From Microbacterium limosum (lineage in GTDB: Bacteria; Actinomycetota; Actinomycetes; Actinomycetales; Microbacteriaceae): a stretch of DNA of 64,000 nucleotides. The notes beneath the pieces were generated by a model, which was not told the origin of the DNA, did no database searches, and saw nothing but the letters and a program-made list of their open reading frames with translations. Where the stretch lies: positions 1,116,001-1,180,000 of the forward strand of contig NZ_CP137080.1 of the NCBI RefSeq assembly GCF_036324365.1, written 5' to 3'. The position numbers were made by a program, and so were the translations under genes. Below, piece by piece: positions 51,759 to 63,641 of this stretch (its first letter is position 1; each line of letters starts with the position of its first letter).

Positions 51759-54350
51759 GTGTCCCACATGGCTTCCTCCGACAGCGCGCCCGCCGACGAG
51801 CAGGTGTACGACGCCGCCTCGATCCAGGCGAAGTGGCAGGCGGTCTGGGCCGAACACGACCCGTTCCGCGCGGGCGGGGACGAGGATCGCCGTCCGCGCA
51901 AGTACGTGCTCGGCATGTTCCCCTACCCGTCGGGCGACATGCACATGGGGCACGCCGAGAACTACGCGTACGTCGACGTCGTCGCGCGCTTCTGGCGCCA
52001 CCGCGGCTACAACGTGCTCAACCCGATCGGGTGGGACTCGTTCGGTCTGCCGGCGGAGAACGCGGCGATCCAGCGCGGCGCCGATCCTCGCGAGTGGACG
52101 TACTCCAACATCGAGCAGCAGAAGACCAGCCTGAAGGCGTTCGGCACGTCGTACGACTGGAGCCGGGTGCTCCACACGAGCGATCCCGAGTACTACCACT
52201 GGAACCAGTGGCTGTTCCTGCGCCTGCACGAGCGGGGACTGGCGTACCGCAAGGAGAGCCCGGTCAACTGGTGCCCCCACGACCAGACCGTGCTGGCGAA
52301 CGAGCAGGTCGTCGACGGCCGGTGCGAGCGCTGCGGCCACGAGGTCGTGAAGAAGAAGCTCACGCAGTGGTATCTCCGGATCACCGACTACGCCGACCGC
52401 CTGCTCGACGACCTCAACCAGCTCGAGGGCTTCTGGCCGCAGAAGGTCATCCAGATGCAGCGCAACTGGATCGGGCGCTCCGTGGGCGCCGACATCGATT
52501 TCGAGATCGAGGGCCACCCCGAGAAGGTCACGGTCTTCTCGACGCGCCCCGACACGTTGCACGGCGCGACCTTCTTCGTCGTCGCGCCCGACTCCGACCT
52601 CGCCGCCGAACTGGCGGCAGGGGCGGATGCCGAGGTGCAGGCGCGCTTCGGCGAGTATCTCGAGAACGTGCGTCGCTCCACCGACATCGAACGCCAGAGC
52701 ACCGACCGCCCGAAGACGGGTGTGTTCCTCGGGCGCTATGCGATCAACCCGGTCAACGGCGCCCGCCTGCCCATCTGGGCCGCCGACTACGTCCTGGCCG
52801 ACTACGGACACGGCGCCGTCATGGCCGTTCCCGCACATGACCAGCGCGACCTCGACTTCGCTCGGGCGTTCGACCTGCCTGTGACGGTCGTCGTCGACAC
52901 GACCGCACCGATCACGGGCGCCATCCCCGTGATCGAGCTCGACGACGACGGCGAGCCGATCGAGCCCGAGGGCGAGAGCCTCGACAGCATCGACCCGGCG
53001 CGCACCGGCGTCGCGCTCACCGGCGAGGGTCGCATGATCAATTCGGGGTCGCTCGACGGACTGTCCAAGCGCACCGCGATCGCGCGGATGATCGAGCAGC
53101 TGGAGGCCGCCGGCACGGGCCGTGCGTCCAAGTCGTACCGCCTGCGCGACTGGCTCATCTCGAGGCAGCGCTTCTGGGGGACGCCGATCCCCATGCTCCA
53201 CACGGAAGACGGCAGGATCGTGCCCGTCCCCGACGACCAGCTGCCGGTGCGGCTGCCGAGCGTGGAGGGCCTCGACCTCACGCCGAAGGGCACGTCTCCG
53301 TTGGGGGCCGCGGCATCCTGGGTCGAGACCGTGGACCCCGAGACCGGCGCGGCGGCACGGCGCGACCCCGACACGATGGACACGTTCGTCGACAGCTCGT
53401 GGTACTTCCTGCGCTTCCTCTCACCGGGCGACTCCGGTGAGGCGTTCTCGCCGCAGGAAGCGTCCCGGTGGGCGCCGGTGGACTCCTACATCGGCGGCGT
53501 GGAGCACGCCATCCTGCACCTGCTGTACGCGCGTTTCATCACCAAGGTGCTCTTCGACATGGGCCTGGTGGATTTCACCGAGCCCTTCTCCACGCTCATC
53601 AACCAGGGCATGGTGCTGCTCGGCGGCTCGAAGATGTCCAAGAGCAAGGGCAACCTCGTCGAGTTCGCCGCGAGCATGCAGTCGCCGGGCGCCGACGCCG
53701 TGCGCGTCGCGATCGCGTTCGCCGGCCCCGTCGAGGATGACATCGAGTGGGAGGATGTCTCGACCACGGGGGCGCAGAAGTTCCTCGCTCGGGCGTGGCG
53801 CATCGCGAAGGACGTCGACAGCGAGACCGGTGTGATCTGGGCCGAGGGCGACCCCGCCCTGCGCCGCGTCACGCACCGCCTGCTCGCGGATGCGCCGGGC
53901 CTGGTGGAGCAGACCAAGTTCAACGTCGTGATCGCGCGGCTCATGGAGCTGGTCAACGCCACCCGCAAGGCCATCGACACGGGAGCCGGCGCGTCCGACC
54001 CCGCCGTGCGTGAGGCGGCCGAGGTCATCGCCATGGTCCTGGACCTCTTCGCGCCCCACACCGCGGAGGAGATGTGGGAGATGCTCGGATACCCGCCGTT
54101 CGTCGGCCTGGTGCCGTGGCGTCAGCCCGACCCGACGCTGCTCGTGGACGAGTCGGTCACCGCGGTCGTGCAGGTGGACGGCAAGGTCCGGGCCACGATC
54201 GAGGTGCCCGCGCGGATCGGCGCCGGTGAACTGGAGGAGCTCGCGCGCGGCGATGCCCGCGTCGTGCGGTCGGTGGGAGAGCGCGAGATCGTGAAGGTGA
54301 TCGTGCGGGCGCCGAAGGTCGTCTCGATCTCCACGCGACCGGCGGCCTGA
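51759..54350 (+). CDS. leuS: Leucyl-tRNA synthetase
   Basis: 863 residues (GTG; a Met four codons in is possible). Class I signatures: [17 protein letters not shown] (HIGH equivalent) and [11 protein letters not shown]. The editing domain (residues about 230-420) contains [13 protein letters not shown]-terminal anticodon-binding and leucine-specific regions are present. Full length. No T-box or long leader is evident in the 68 bases upstream. Confidence 0.97.
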   Translation: MSHMASSDSAPADEQVYDAASIQAKWQAVWAEHDPFRAGGDEDRRPRKYVLGMFPYPSGDMHMGHAENYAYVDVVARFWRHRGYNVLNPIGWDSFGLPAENAAIQRGADPREWTYSNIEQQKTSLKAFGTSYDWSRVLHTSDPEYYHWNQWLFLRLHERGLAYRKESPVNWCPHDQTVLANEQVVDGRCERCGHEVVKKKLTQWYLRITDYADRLLDDLNQLEGFWPQKVIQMQRNWIGRSVGADIDFEIEGHPEKVTVFSTRPDTLHGATFFVVAPDSDLAAELAAGADAEVQARFGEYLENVRRSTDIERQSTDRPKTGVFLGRYAINPVNGARLPIWAADYVLADYGHGAVMAVPAHDQRDLDFARAFDLPVTVVVDTTAPITGAIPVIELDDDGEPIEPEGESLDSIDPARTGVALTGEGRMINSGSLDGLSKRTAIARMIEQLEAAGTGRASKSYRLRDWLISRQRFWGTPIPMLHTEDGRIVPVPDDQLPVRLPSVEGLDLTPKGTSPLGAAASWVETVDPETGAAARRDPDTMDTFVDSSWYFLRFLSPGDSGEAFSPQEASRWAPVDSYIGGVEHAILHLLYARFITKVLFDMGLVDFTEPFSTLINQGMVLLGGSKMSKSKGNLVEFAASMQSPGADAVRVAIAFAGPVEDDIEWEDVSTTGAQKFLARAWRIAKDVDSETGVIWAEGDPALRRVTHRLLADAPGLVEQTKFNVVIARLMELVNATRKAIDTGAGASDPAVREAAEVIAMVLDLFAPHTAEEMWEMLGYPPFVGLVPWRQPDPTLLVDESVTAVVQVDGKVRATIEVPARIGAGELEELARGDARVVRSVGEREIVKVIVRAPKVVSISTRPAA

Positions 54351-54439
54351 GGCTCCTCCCCGACGGGGCACGCGGCGGGGGATCCCCGATGGGGCATCCG
54401 GGGGAGAGTGCCGCGTGCGCGGATTCGTAGCGTGGGGCG

Positions 54440-55051
54440 GTGCCCTCGCCCCCGTCCGCGCCGCTCGACGCCTACGAGCGTGCGCCGCGCCGATGGCGCA
54501 CGGGCGTCGGGGCGATCGCGCTCGTCATCCTTCTCGCGCTCGCGGTGACGGTCGGGGTCACCGTCGTGCGCTCGGCCGGCGACCCGGGCGAGGTGCTGCC
54601 GCTGTCGACGCCGGAACCGGCCGAGCAGGCGACGGCGGCGTCGGTGTACGTGCACGTGTCGGGAGCGGTGCGTGCGCCCGGGCTCTACCGGCTCCCCGCG
54701 GACTCGCGCGTCTTCGATGCGGTCGCCGCGGCATCCGGATTCACAGAGGAGGCCGACCGCGGTGCGGTGAATCTGGCGCGCGTGCTCGCGGACGGTGAAC
54801 AGGTCGTCGTCCCGACGCCCGGAGCGACGGCGGAGGGTGGGGCCGCGGTTCCCGGCGATGGGCGGGTGAGCCTGAACTCCGGCACGCTCGCCGACCTCGA
54901 CACGCTTCCCCGTGTCGGGCCGGCGATCGCCCAGCGCATCATCGAGTGGCGGGAGGCGAACGGGCCCTTCACGAGCGTCGATGACCTCCTCTCCGTCCCG
55001 GGCATCGGGGAGAAGATGCTCGAGGCGATCCGCCCGCTGGTCGTGCTGTGA
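54440..55051 (+). CDS. comEA: Competence protein ComEA (DNA receptor)
   Basis: 203 residues. One N-terminal membrane helix (VGAIALVILLALAVTVGVTV), an SLBB domain (VYVHVSGAVRAPGLYRLPAD) and a C-terminal helix-hairpin-helix DNA-binding domain (VSLNSGTLADLDTLPRVGPAIAQRI). Takes up double-stranded DNA outside the membrane and hands it to ComEC, encoded next with a GTGA overlap. Confidence 0.93.
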   Translation: MPSPPSAPLDAYERAPRRWRTGVGAIALVILLALAVTVGVTVVRSAGDPGEVLPLSTPEPAEQATAASVYVHVSGAVRAPGLYRLPADSRVFDAVAAASGFTEEADRGAVNLARVLADGEQVVVPTPGATAEGGAAVPGDGRVSLNSGTLADLDTLPRVGPAIAQRIIEWREANGPFTSVDDLLSVPGIGEKMLEAIRPLVVL

Positions 55052-57408
55052 CGGCGCCGGATCGCGCCGCCGTCTGGTCTGCGATCGCGGTGACGGGGGC
55101 GGTGTGGGCGGCCGCCTCCCTCGCGATTCACGTCGAGGATGCCGGGGCGGTGCTCGCCGCGGCGTGCCTGCCCGGTGCGGTGCTCGCGCTGGCCGGAGCG
55201 TGGTGGTCGTCGTCGAGATCGCGCGCACCGGCGGGCGTCGTGCTGCTGGTCGCCGCGCTGGCCCTGGCCCCCGCCGGAGCCGCGGGGGCATCCGTGGCCA
55301 TCGGGAAAGGGGTGCGGGGGGCGGCGCAGGAGCTCGTGAACGGCAGCGGCAGAGCCGTGGAGCTGCGCGCGACCGTCACGACGAAGGTCGAGCCGACCGA
55401 GCACGGCGGTACCCGGTTCGACGCTCGCGTGTCGCGACTCCGTGTCGGCGATCGCGCGATCTCGGCCCCCCTCGCGGTGCGTGTCATCGCTGGTGCGGAT
55501 TCGGGCGAGCACTCCGATGCGGTCGCGGGGTGGGGCGCGGTCGTCGATGTCCGCGGGCGGGCGATCCCGGCGGGGCCGGGGGAGCGGGCGGTCGTCATCG
55601 TCTTCGCCGACGAGGTCGAGCTCCGTGAGACTCCCGGCGGGCTTCTGGGGACGACGGCCGACCTGCGCGCGGGCCTCCGCGAGGTGGCCACGGCCCTGCC
55701 CGGTCCCGGAGGAGGGCTCCTGCCGGGCCTCGCCATCGGCGACACGGCGGGCGTCGATCCGTCGCTGCGCGATCAGATGCAGGGAGCGTCCCTGACGCAT
55801 CTGACGGCCGTCTCGGGGGCCAACTGCGCCATCGTCGTCGCACTGGTCTACGGAGCTGCTCGAGCGCTGCGGGCTCCCCGCGCGCTGCGGCTGTCCGCCG
55901 CGGGATTCGCCCTGGCGGGCTTCGTCGCGCTGGTCACGCCCGAGCCGAGCGTCGTGCGTGCCGCGACGATGGCGGCGATCGCCCTCATCGCGCTCGCGTG
56001 GGGGCGTCCGGCGGCGGGGCTGCGGGCGCTCGTGCTCGCCGTGGTGGTCATCCTCGTCCTCGATCCCTGGCTGGCTGCATCCCTCGGATTCGCCCTCTCG
56101 GCCGCCGCCACCGCCAGTCTCCTTCTGCTCGCGGCCCCGCTCACCCGCGGACTCGCCAGGTGGATGCCGCGGCCCCTCGCCGCCGCGCTCGCCATACCGC
56201 TGTCGGCGCAGCTCGTCTGCGGGCCCCTCGTGCTGCTGGTCGACCCGGTCGTTCCGATCTACGGCGTACCGGCGAACCTGTTGGCGGGCCCCGCGGCGCC
56301 CCTCGCGACGATCGTCGGGCTCCTGGCATGTCTCGCGCAGCCCGTTCCGCCCTTGGCCGTCGCCCTGGCGTGGGTCGCCTGGGTGCCGTCGGCGTGGATC
56401 GCGGCGGCCGCCGAGGTCTTCTCTACCCTGCCCGGTGCCCGCGCCCCGTGGCCGCTCGGCGCGGCGGGGATGATCCTGCTCGCCGCGATCGGGGTGACGA
56501 TCGTCGTCGCGATCGGGCCGACCCCCCGGCGCGCACCGCGCATGCGCGCTCTCGCCGGGATCGCGACGGCGATCCTCGTCGGTACGACGGCGGGCTGGGT
56601 GCTGCTCGCCCGGCCCCTCGCTCCTCTGACGGTGCCGGAGGACTGGAGCGTCGCCCAGTGCGATGTCGGGCAGGGAGACGCCGTGCTCCTGCGCTCCTCG
56701 GATCGGATCGCCCTCATCGACACGGGCCCCGATCCGTCGGCGCTCCGCGGCTGCCTGGACCGGCTGGGCGTCGGGCGCATCGACCTCCTCGTGCTCACCC
56801 ACTTCGACCTCGATCATGTCGGCGCTGTCGATGCGGTCGAGGTCGGCGCGGCGACCCACGTCCTGCACGCTCCCGCGTCGGAGGACGACGAACGCCGCCT
56901 CCTCGCCCGTCTGGCCGCCCGGGGTGCGACGCTGCAGGAGGGACGCAAGGGGGCGCGGGGAGCGCTCGGCGCGGCATCCTGGCATGTGCTGTGGCCCGAG
57001 GCCGGCCGCACCCGGTTCGACCCCGGGAACGACACGAGCGTCGTGATCGAGGTCGAGCGCGACGGCGAGGGGATGCCTCGCGGGCTCTATCTCGGGGATC
57101 TGTCGGCCGAGCCGCAGCGCGCCCTCGAGCCGTCGTTGCGCGGGGCGTACGACATCGTCAAGGTCGCCCATCACGGCAGCGCCGACCAGCAGCCGAGCCT
57201 CTACGAGCGCGCGGGCGCGACGCTCGGGCTGGTCGGCGTCGGTGCCGACAACGACTACGGGCACCCGCGGCAGGAGATCCTCGACATCCTGGCGGCGACG
57301 GGAACGACAGTCGCGCGCAGCGACGCGGACGGGCTCGTGCTCGTGGATGTCGAGGCGGACGGGGTGCGGGTGTGGCGGGAGCACGTCGGGGTCGGCGGGG
57401 ATGAATAG
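55048..57408 (+). CDS. comEC: Competence protein ComEC/Rec2 (DNA translocation channel)
   Basis: 786 residues. An N-terminal membrane and beta-rich domain, the Competence domain (GLAIGDTAGVDPSLRDQMQG, HLTAVSGANCAIVVAL) with about ten helices, and a C-terminal metallo-beta-lactamase domain (QCDVGQGDAVLLRS, LTHFDLDHVGAVDAV, KVAHHGSADQ). It passes one DNA strand into the cell; the lactamase domain probably degrades the other. Full length. Confidence 0.93.
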   Translation: MTAPDRAAVWSAIAVTGAVWAAASLAIHVEDAGAVLAAACLPGAVLALAGAWWSSSRSRAPAGVVLLVAALALAPAGAAGASVAIGKGVRGAAQELVNGSGRAVELRATVTTKVEPTEHGGTRFDARVSRLRVGDRAISAPLAVRVIAGADSGEHSDAVAGWGAVVDVRGRAIPAGPGERAVVIVFADEVELRETPGGLLGTTADLRAGLREVATALPGPGGGLLPGLAIGDTAGVDPSLRDQMQGASLTHLTAVSGANCAIVVALVYGAARALRAPRALRLSAAGFALAGFVALVTPEPSVVRAATMAAIALIALAWGRPAAGLRALVLAVVVILVLDPWLAASLGFALSAAATASLLLLAAPLTRGLARWMPRPLAAALAIPLSAQLVCGPLVLLVDPVVPIYGVPANLLAGPAAPLATIVGLLACLAQPVPPLAVALAWVAWVPSAWIAAAAEVFSTLPGARAPWPLGAAGMILLAAIGVTIVVAIGPTPRRAPRMRALAGIATAILVGTTAGWVLLARPLAPLTVPEDWSVAQCDVGQGDAVLLRSSDRIALIDTGPDPSALRGCLDRLGVGRIDLLVLTHFDLDHVGAVDAVEVGAATHVLHAPASEDDERRLLARLAARGATLQEGRKGARGALGAASWHVLWPEAGRTRFDPGNDTSVVIEVERDGEGMPRGLYLGDLSAEPQRALEPSLRGAYDIVKVAHHGSADQQPSLYERAGATLGLVGVGADNDYGHPRQEILDILAATGTTVARSDADGLVLVDVEADGVRVWREHVGVGGDE

Positions 57409-57417
57409 GCTGGAGCC

Positions 57418-58455
57418 ATGGCCACGCGCACCCGTCGACCCGCAGGCGCCCGACCGGCCTCGAAGATCCCCCAGCTGCCGTGGCGGTCCCCGCAGCCCGC
57501 GCCGATCGTGCTCGTCTCCGGCCCGGAAGAGGTGTGCGCCGAGCGGGCGATCGCGGGGCTGCGCGACTACCTCCGGGCGGAGGACCCCTCGCTCGAGGTG
57601 TCCGACGTGCGCGCAGACGCCTACGCGCCGGGCACGCTGCTCTCGGTCACGTCGCCCTCCCTCTTCGGCGAGCCGCGGCTCGTGCGGGTGGCGGGGGTCG
57701 AGAAGTGCACAGACGAGTTCCTCGCGGAGGCGATCTCCTACCTCTCGCATCCCCAGGAGGGGGCGACGGTCGTGCTCCGGCACACCGGTGCGAGCGTGCG
57801 CGGCAAGAAGCTGCTCGATGCGATTCGATCGGGAACGGGTGGGGGAGTGGAGATCGCGTGCGCCGCCGTCAAGCGCGACTCCGATCGGTACGACTTCGCA
57901 GCCGGGGAGTTCCAGGCGGCGAAGCGCCGCATCGCCCCCGCGGCCCTCCGAGCGCTCACCTCCGCCTTCGCCGACGACCTCACCGAGCTCGCGGCGGCCT
58001 GCCAGCAGCTCATCGCCGATGTCGAGGGCGATATCACGGAGGCCGTCGTCCAGCGTTACTACGGCGGTCGCGTCGAGACGTCGTCCTTCGTCGTGGCCGA
58101 CACCGCGATCGCCGGGCGCTACGGCGAAGCGCTCATCGCACTGCGGCACGCCCTGGCATCCGGCGCGGATCCCGTGCCGATGGTCGCGGCCTTCGCGATG
58201 AAGCTGCGCACGATGGCACGCGTCGTCGGCGTGCGTGAGGGATCGGCATCCCTGGCCGCACGGCTCGGCATGAAGGACTGGCAGGTCGATCGTGCCCGCC
58301 GCGACCTCGTCGGCTGGACCGAGGCTCAGCTGGGCCTGGCGATCCAGGCGGCTGCGCGTGCCGACGCGGAGGTCAAGGGCGCGTCCCGAGACCCGGTGTT
58401 CGCTCTCGAGAGGCTTGTGACGGTGGTGGCGACGCGCTCGCCCTTCGGGTCCTGA
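57418..58455 (+). CDS. holA: DNA polymerase III delta subunit
   Basis: 345 residues from ATG, 9 bases after comEC. LVSGPEEVCAERAIAGLRDYL is the usual start; ALTSAFADDLTELAAACQQL and LASGADPVPMVAAFAMKLRTMARV are conserved in HolA. It opens the sliding clamp as part of the clamp loader. The comEA-comEC-holA order is standard for actinobacteria. Confidence 0.92.
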   Translation: MATRTRRPAGARPASKIPQLPWRSPQPAPIVLVSGPEEVCAERAIAGLRDYLRAEDPSLEVSDVRADAYAPGTLLSVTSPSLFGEPRLVRVAGVEKCTDEFLAEAISYLSHPQEGATVVLRHTGASVRGKKLLDAIRSGTGGGVEIACAAVKRDSDRYDFAAGEFQAAKRRIAPAALRALTSAFADDLTELAAACQQLIADVEGDITEAVVQRYYGGRVETSSFVVADTAIAGRYGEALIALRHALASGADPVPMVAAFAMKLRTMARVVGVREGSASLAARLGMKDWQVDRARRDLVGWTEAQLGLAIQAAARADAEVKGASRDPVFALERLVTVVATRSPFGS

Positions 58456-58493
58456 GTCGCCGCGGCGACGAGGGGGCCCGGTCGGCCCGCGGC

Positions 58494-58537
58494 CACGAAA
58501 AAGGCCCGCTCCGAAACGGGAGCGGGCCTTTCTCGTG
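58494..58537. terminator. Bidirectional terminator between holA and rpsT
   Basis: AAAGGCCCGCTCC, a 5-base loop and GGGAGCGGGCCTTT form a long perfect stem, extended by CACGA/TCGTG outside, with A and T tracts at the two sides. It lies between convergent holA and rpsT. Confidence 0.92.
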
Positions 58538-58547
58538 TGCAGGCGGG

Positions 58548-58808
58548 TCAGAGCGACGCGACCTGCTTGGCGATCGCCGACTTGCGGTTGGCGGCCTGGT
58601 TGCTGTGGATGACGCCCTTGCTGACGGCCTTGTCGAGCTTCTTCGTCGCCTTCGCCAGAGCGGCCTCGGCCGTGGCCTTGTCGCCCGAGGCGACGGCCTG
58701 GCGGGTGCGGCGCACGGCGGTGCGCAGCTCGCTCTTGACGGCCTTGTTGCGCTCGCGCGCCTTCTCGTTGGTCTTGTTGCGCTTGATCTGCGACTTGATG
58801 TTTGCCAC
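58548..58808 (-). CDS. rpsT: Ribosomal protein bS20
   Basis: 86 residues from the GTG at 58808 ([20 protein letters not shown]). Basic and helical throughout, with the typical [19 protein letters not shown] and [19 protein letters not shown]. Binds 16S rRNA at the bottom of the small subunit. A longer open frame to 58910 is not used. Confidence 0.97.
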   Translation of the reverse strand: MANIKSQIKRNKTNEKARERNKAVKSELRTAVRRTRQAVASGDKATAEAALAKATKKLDKAVSKGVIHSNQAANRKSAIAKQVASL

Positions 58809-58919
58809 GTGTGGGTCTTTCGGTCGAGGTGTCTGCCTGTGGAAGTGCCGGCGACAAGAGAGGGCTGTCGCGCAGCGGTCGTGAGGGTGGGAAACCCACA
58901 CGCAAGCCAATCAAAGAGT

Positions 58920-59663
58920 CTAGCAGGTCCGCTCGGGCTGATCCGCTCCGGGCGAGACCGTCGCGATCGCGAGATCGAGGAGCGCGTTGAAGACCCGTGG
59001 CCGCATCGCGGTGACCAGGTGGCTCGTGCGCGGGACGACGATCAGCTCGGCGTGCGGAACGAGCCGGCGGAACAGGCGTTCGTTGACGCGGAGCTGGTCG
59101 AACTGCCCGTTGATGAACCACGTGGGCACCGAGATTCGGCGGAGGGCGCGGGTGAGGTCGAGCACCGACAGCGAGCGGAGCGCGATGTCCTGTGCGTCGA
59201 AGGCGTACCCGCCGGCGCCGAAGTCGTCGCGCGTCTCCTCCGGGAGGGTCCGGGCGAGCACCATCTCCGTGAGGCGCATGCCTCGATCCGGCAGGCTGTC
59301 GAAACGCCGCGCGAGTGCCCGGTAGGTGGCGAGACCTGGTCCGCGGGGAACGGCGGTGCAGGATGCCGCGACGAACGCCGCGACGGGCGGGGCCTCCGGT
59401 GCGCCGACGTACTCGCAGCTGACGAGCCCGCCCATCGAGTGGGCCGCGAGCACGACAGGGCCGCGGCGGGCCGCCTCGCGCACCGCGGCGTCGATCGTCT
59501 CGAACGCGCCGTCGATCGTGAAGTCTTCGCCCATCCGGGTCCCGTGTCCGGGCAGGTCGAGCGCGTGCGCGTCGATGCCGCGTTCGGCGAGATGCGCGAT
59601 CTGCGCCCGCCACATCGTCGCTGACGTGCGGATCCCGTGGACGAGGACCACCTGCACCGTCAT
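58920..59663 (-). CDS. Alpha/beta hydrolase
   Basis: 247 residues. VVLVHGIRTSATMW (oxyanion loop), nucleophile in VLAAHSMGGLVSCEY (G/A-x-S-x-G type), acid in FINGQFDQLRVNERL, and His in PRTSHLVTAMRP. No signal peptide. Substrate unknown. Confidence 0.88.
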   Translation of the reverse strand: MTVQVVLVHGIRTSATMWRAQIAHLAERGIDAHALDLPGHGTRMGEDFTIDGAFETIDAAVREAARRGPVVLAAHSMGGLVSCEYVGAPEAPPVAAFVAASCTAVPRGPGLATYRALARRFDSLPDRGMRLTEMVLARTLPEETRDDFGAGGYAFDAQDIALRSLSVLDLTRALRRISVPTWFINGQFDQLRVNERLFRRLVPHAELIVVPRTSHLVTAMRPRVFNALLDLAIATVSPGADQPERTC

Positions 59664-59832
59664 TCCCTCAGCCTAACTTCGCCTCCGTGACGTCGTCCCC
59701 GCCCGTTCGCGGGCGGGTAGGCGCGAGCGCGGACCGGCGGGTGCGGGTCCTGGAAGAGCTGGCGTGTCGCCGGAACGTCGTGTTTGATGCACCCCAGATC
59801 GGGTGGCGGAGACTGCGTAGAATCGAGCGGAC

Positions 59833-61680
<1,848 letters not shown>

Positions 61681-61690
61681 GGTTGGGCGC

Positions 61691-62338
61691 ATGCGGCGCG
61701 GGACTTTCCGAGACGACACCGTCGATTACGCGGCGGTAGGCGCAACGCACTCACCGGATCTGATGCAGTATCCGCCGGAGCGCAGCATCGCCGCCGAGCG
61801 GACGATCCGGATCGGATCGGGTCAGGAGCGCTTCGCCTCCGCGGGCGAGGCCCTGCTGTCGTGGACGGCCCAGAAGGGCGCCGGCCTGCAGCTGGGCGAT
61901 GTGCGCCCGGCATCCGGCCCCATGTACGCGGGGGTGGGGTTCGACGACGAGGGAAACCCCGTCGCCCCCGCCAGTACGGAGGCCGAGCAGCGCTTCGACG
62001 CCGAAGGCACACCGTTCGCCGGCGCGGGCACGACCGTGACGGTGCACGGGCGCGTGGCGGGCCTGCGGGCGGATGCCGAGCTGCGCGTCATCTCCGTGAC
62101 CGAGGAGCCGCGGCGGATCGCCTTCACGATCGGCACCGTGAGCGGCTCCGTGGTCAGCGGTGAGGAGTGGTTCCTCATCGAGTGGCGGGGCAACGACGAG
62201 GTGTGGTTCACGGTGCGCGCGTTCGACGCGCCGGTCGCGCTCGCGTACCGCCTCGTCCGCCCCCTCGTGCGACGCCGTCGGCGGGCGCTCTTCGACGGCT
62301 ACGTCCGCGCGATCTCGCCGATGTACACGACCGGCTGA
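61691..62338 (+). CDS. DUF1990-family protein
   Basis: 215 residues. FRDDTVDYAAVGATHSPDLM at the start, IRIGSGQERFASAGEALLSW and EEWFLIEWRGNDEVWFTVRA fit the DUF1990 family as I remember it; function unknown. It starts 10 bases after lepA and is followed directly by hemW, which places it in the same operon. Confidence 0.8.
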   Translation: MRRGTFRDDTVDYAAVGATHSPDLMQYPPERSIAAERTIRIGSGQERFASAGEALLSWTAQKGAGLQLGDVRPASGPMYAGVGFDDEGNPVAPASTEAEQRFDAEGTPFAGAGTTVTVHGRVAGLRADAELRVISVTEEPRRIAFTIGTVSGSVVSGEEWFLIEWRGNDEVWFTVRAFDAPVALAYRLVRPLVRRRRRALFDGYVRAISPMYTTG

Positions 62339-62340
62339 CC

Positions 62341-63558
62341 GTGGCCGGACCCCTCCCGCTCGGCGATCCCGCACCGGTCGACGGCGCCCTGCCGGGCGAC
62401 CTCCCTCTCGACCCGACCCGCGCCCTCGGCGTGTACCTGCACGTCCCCTTCTGCCGGGTGCGGTGCGGCTACTGCGACTTCAACACGTACACCGCCGGCG
62501 AGCTGCGCGGTGCCAGCGCCGAGGACTACCCCTCCGAAGCGGGGCGTGAGGTGCGCCTGGCGGCGCGCGTGCTCTCCGACGCCGGCGCGCTGCGTGCGGC
62601 ATCCACCGTGTTCTTCGGCGGCGGCACGCCGACGCTGCTGCCCGCCGGATCGCTCACGCGGATGCTGGAGGACGTGCGCGCGCACATCGGCGTTCAGCCG
62701 AACGCCGAGATCACGGTGGAGGCCAACCCCGACACCGTCACGCAGGTCGTCGCAGACGAGCTGGCCGCCGCGGGGGTCACGAGGCTCTCGATCGGCATGC
62801 AGTCGGCCGTGCCGCACGTGCTCGCGGCGCTCGACCGCACGCACGACCCCGCCGCCGTCGCGCGCGCCGTGGGAGCCGCGCGCGGGGCGGGCCTGGCCGT
62901 CAGCCTCGACCTCATCTACGGCGCGCCCGGGGAGAGCCTCGCGGACTGGGCGGCGTCGCTGTCGCAGGCGGTGGAGCTCACGCCCGACCACGTGTCGGCG
63001 TACGCCCTCATCGTCGAGGACGGGACGGCGCTGGCGCGGCGCATCCGCCGGGGCGAGCTCGCCGCCCCCGACGACGACCTGCAGGCCGACATGTACGAAC
63101 TGGCCGACCGCGTCCTGGCCGACGCGGGCTTCGGGTGGTACGAGGTGAGCAATTGGGCGCGGGACGACACCCACCGCTCGCGGCACAACCTCGCCTACTG
63201 GCGCGGCGATGACTGGTGGGGCGTGGGGCCCGGCGCCCACAGCCACGTGGCAGGACTGCGCTGGTGGAACGTCAAGCATCCCGCGGCCTACGCCCAGCGC
63301 CTGCAGTCCGGCGCCTCGCCGGCGGCCGGGCGGGAGAGGCCGGATGCCGCCGCCACACAGCTCGAGCGGGTGCTGCTCACCTCCCGCATCCGTGAGGGAC
63401 TTCCCCTCGAGATGCTGGATGCCGGCGCGCGTCGCTCCGTCGCGGGGCTCGTCGCCGACGGGCTCGTCTCCGGCGAGGACGCCGTGCGCGGGAGGGTCGT
63501 GCTGACCCTGCGCGGGCGGCTGCTGGCGGACGCCGTCGTGCACGCGCTGGCGGGCTGA
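62341..63558 (+). CDS. hemW: Heme chaperone HemW (radical SAM)
   Basis: 405 residues from the GTG at 62341, immediately after DUF1990. Radical-SAM cluster CRVRCGYCDFNTYT, VFFGGGTPTLLPAGSL, and the HemN C-terminal domain. The CxxxCxxC followed by D-F (not the CxxxCxxCxC of true coproporphyrinogen oxidase) identifies HemW, which binds and delivers heme. Its place between lepA and hrcA is the usual one. Confidence 0.92.
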   Translation: MAGPLPLGDPAPVDGALPGDLPLDPTRALGVYLHVPFCRVRCGYCDFNTYTAGELRGASAEDYPSEAGREVRLAARVLSDAGALRAASTVFFGGGTPTLLPAGSLTRMLEDVRAHIGVQPNAEITVEANPDTVTQVVADELAAAGVTRLSIGMQSAVPHVLAALDRTHDPAAVARAVGAARGAGLAVSLDLIYGAPGESLADWAASLSQAVELTPDHVSAYALIVEDGTALARRIRRGELAAPDDDLQADMYELADRVLADAGFGWYEVSNWARDDTHRSRHNLAYWRGDDWWGVGPGAHSHVAGLRWWNVKHPAAYAQRLQSGASPAAGRERPDAAATQLERVLLTSRIREGLPLEMLDAGARRSVAGLVADGLVSGEDAVRGRVVLTLRGRLLADAVVHALAG

Positions 63559-63593
63559 GCGCCGCCTTCCGGAGCACACGCGCTGCGAACCGG

Positions 63594-63625
63594 TAGAATT
63601 GGCACTCGATCTGCCAGAGTGCCAG
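63594..63625 (+). promoter_or_regulatory. hrcA promoter and CIRCE operator
   Basis: TTGGCACTC (63599-63607), nine bases, GAGTGCCAG (63617-63625) is a CIRCE element, the HrcA binding site, overlapping a -10 TAGAAT (63594-63599). HrcA therefore represses its own gene. Confidence 0.92.
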
Positions 63626-63641
63626 GACGGGAGGAGAGGCC

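Noticed and set aside
54685..59613. 1642-codon minus-strand open frame across comEA, comEC, holA and rpsT
   Set aside because: Antisense to four well-supported genes, extremely Arg/Gly/His-rich, no start context; a high-GC shadow.
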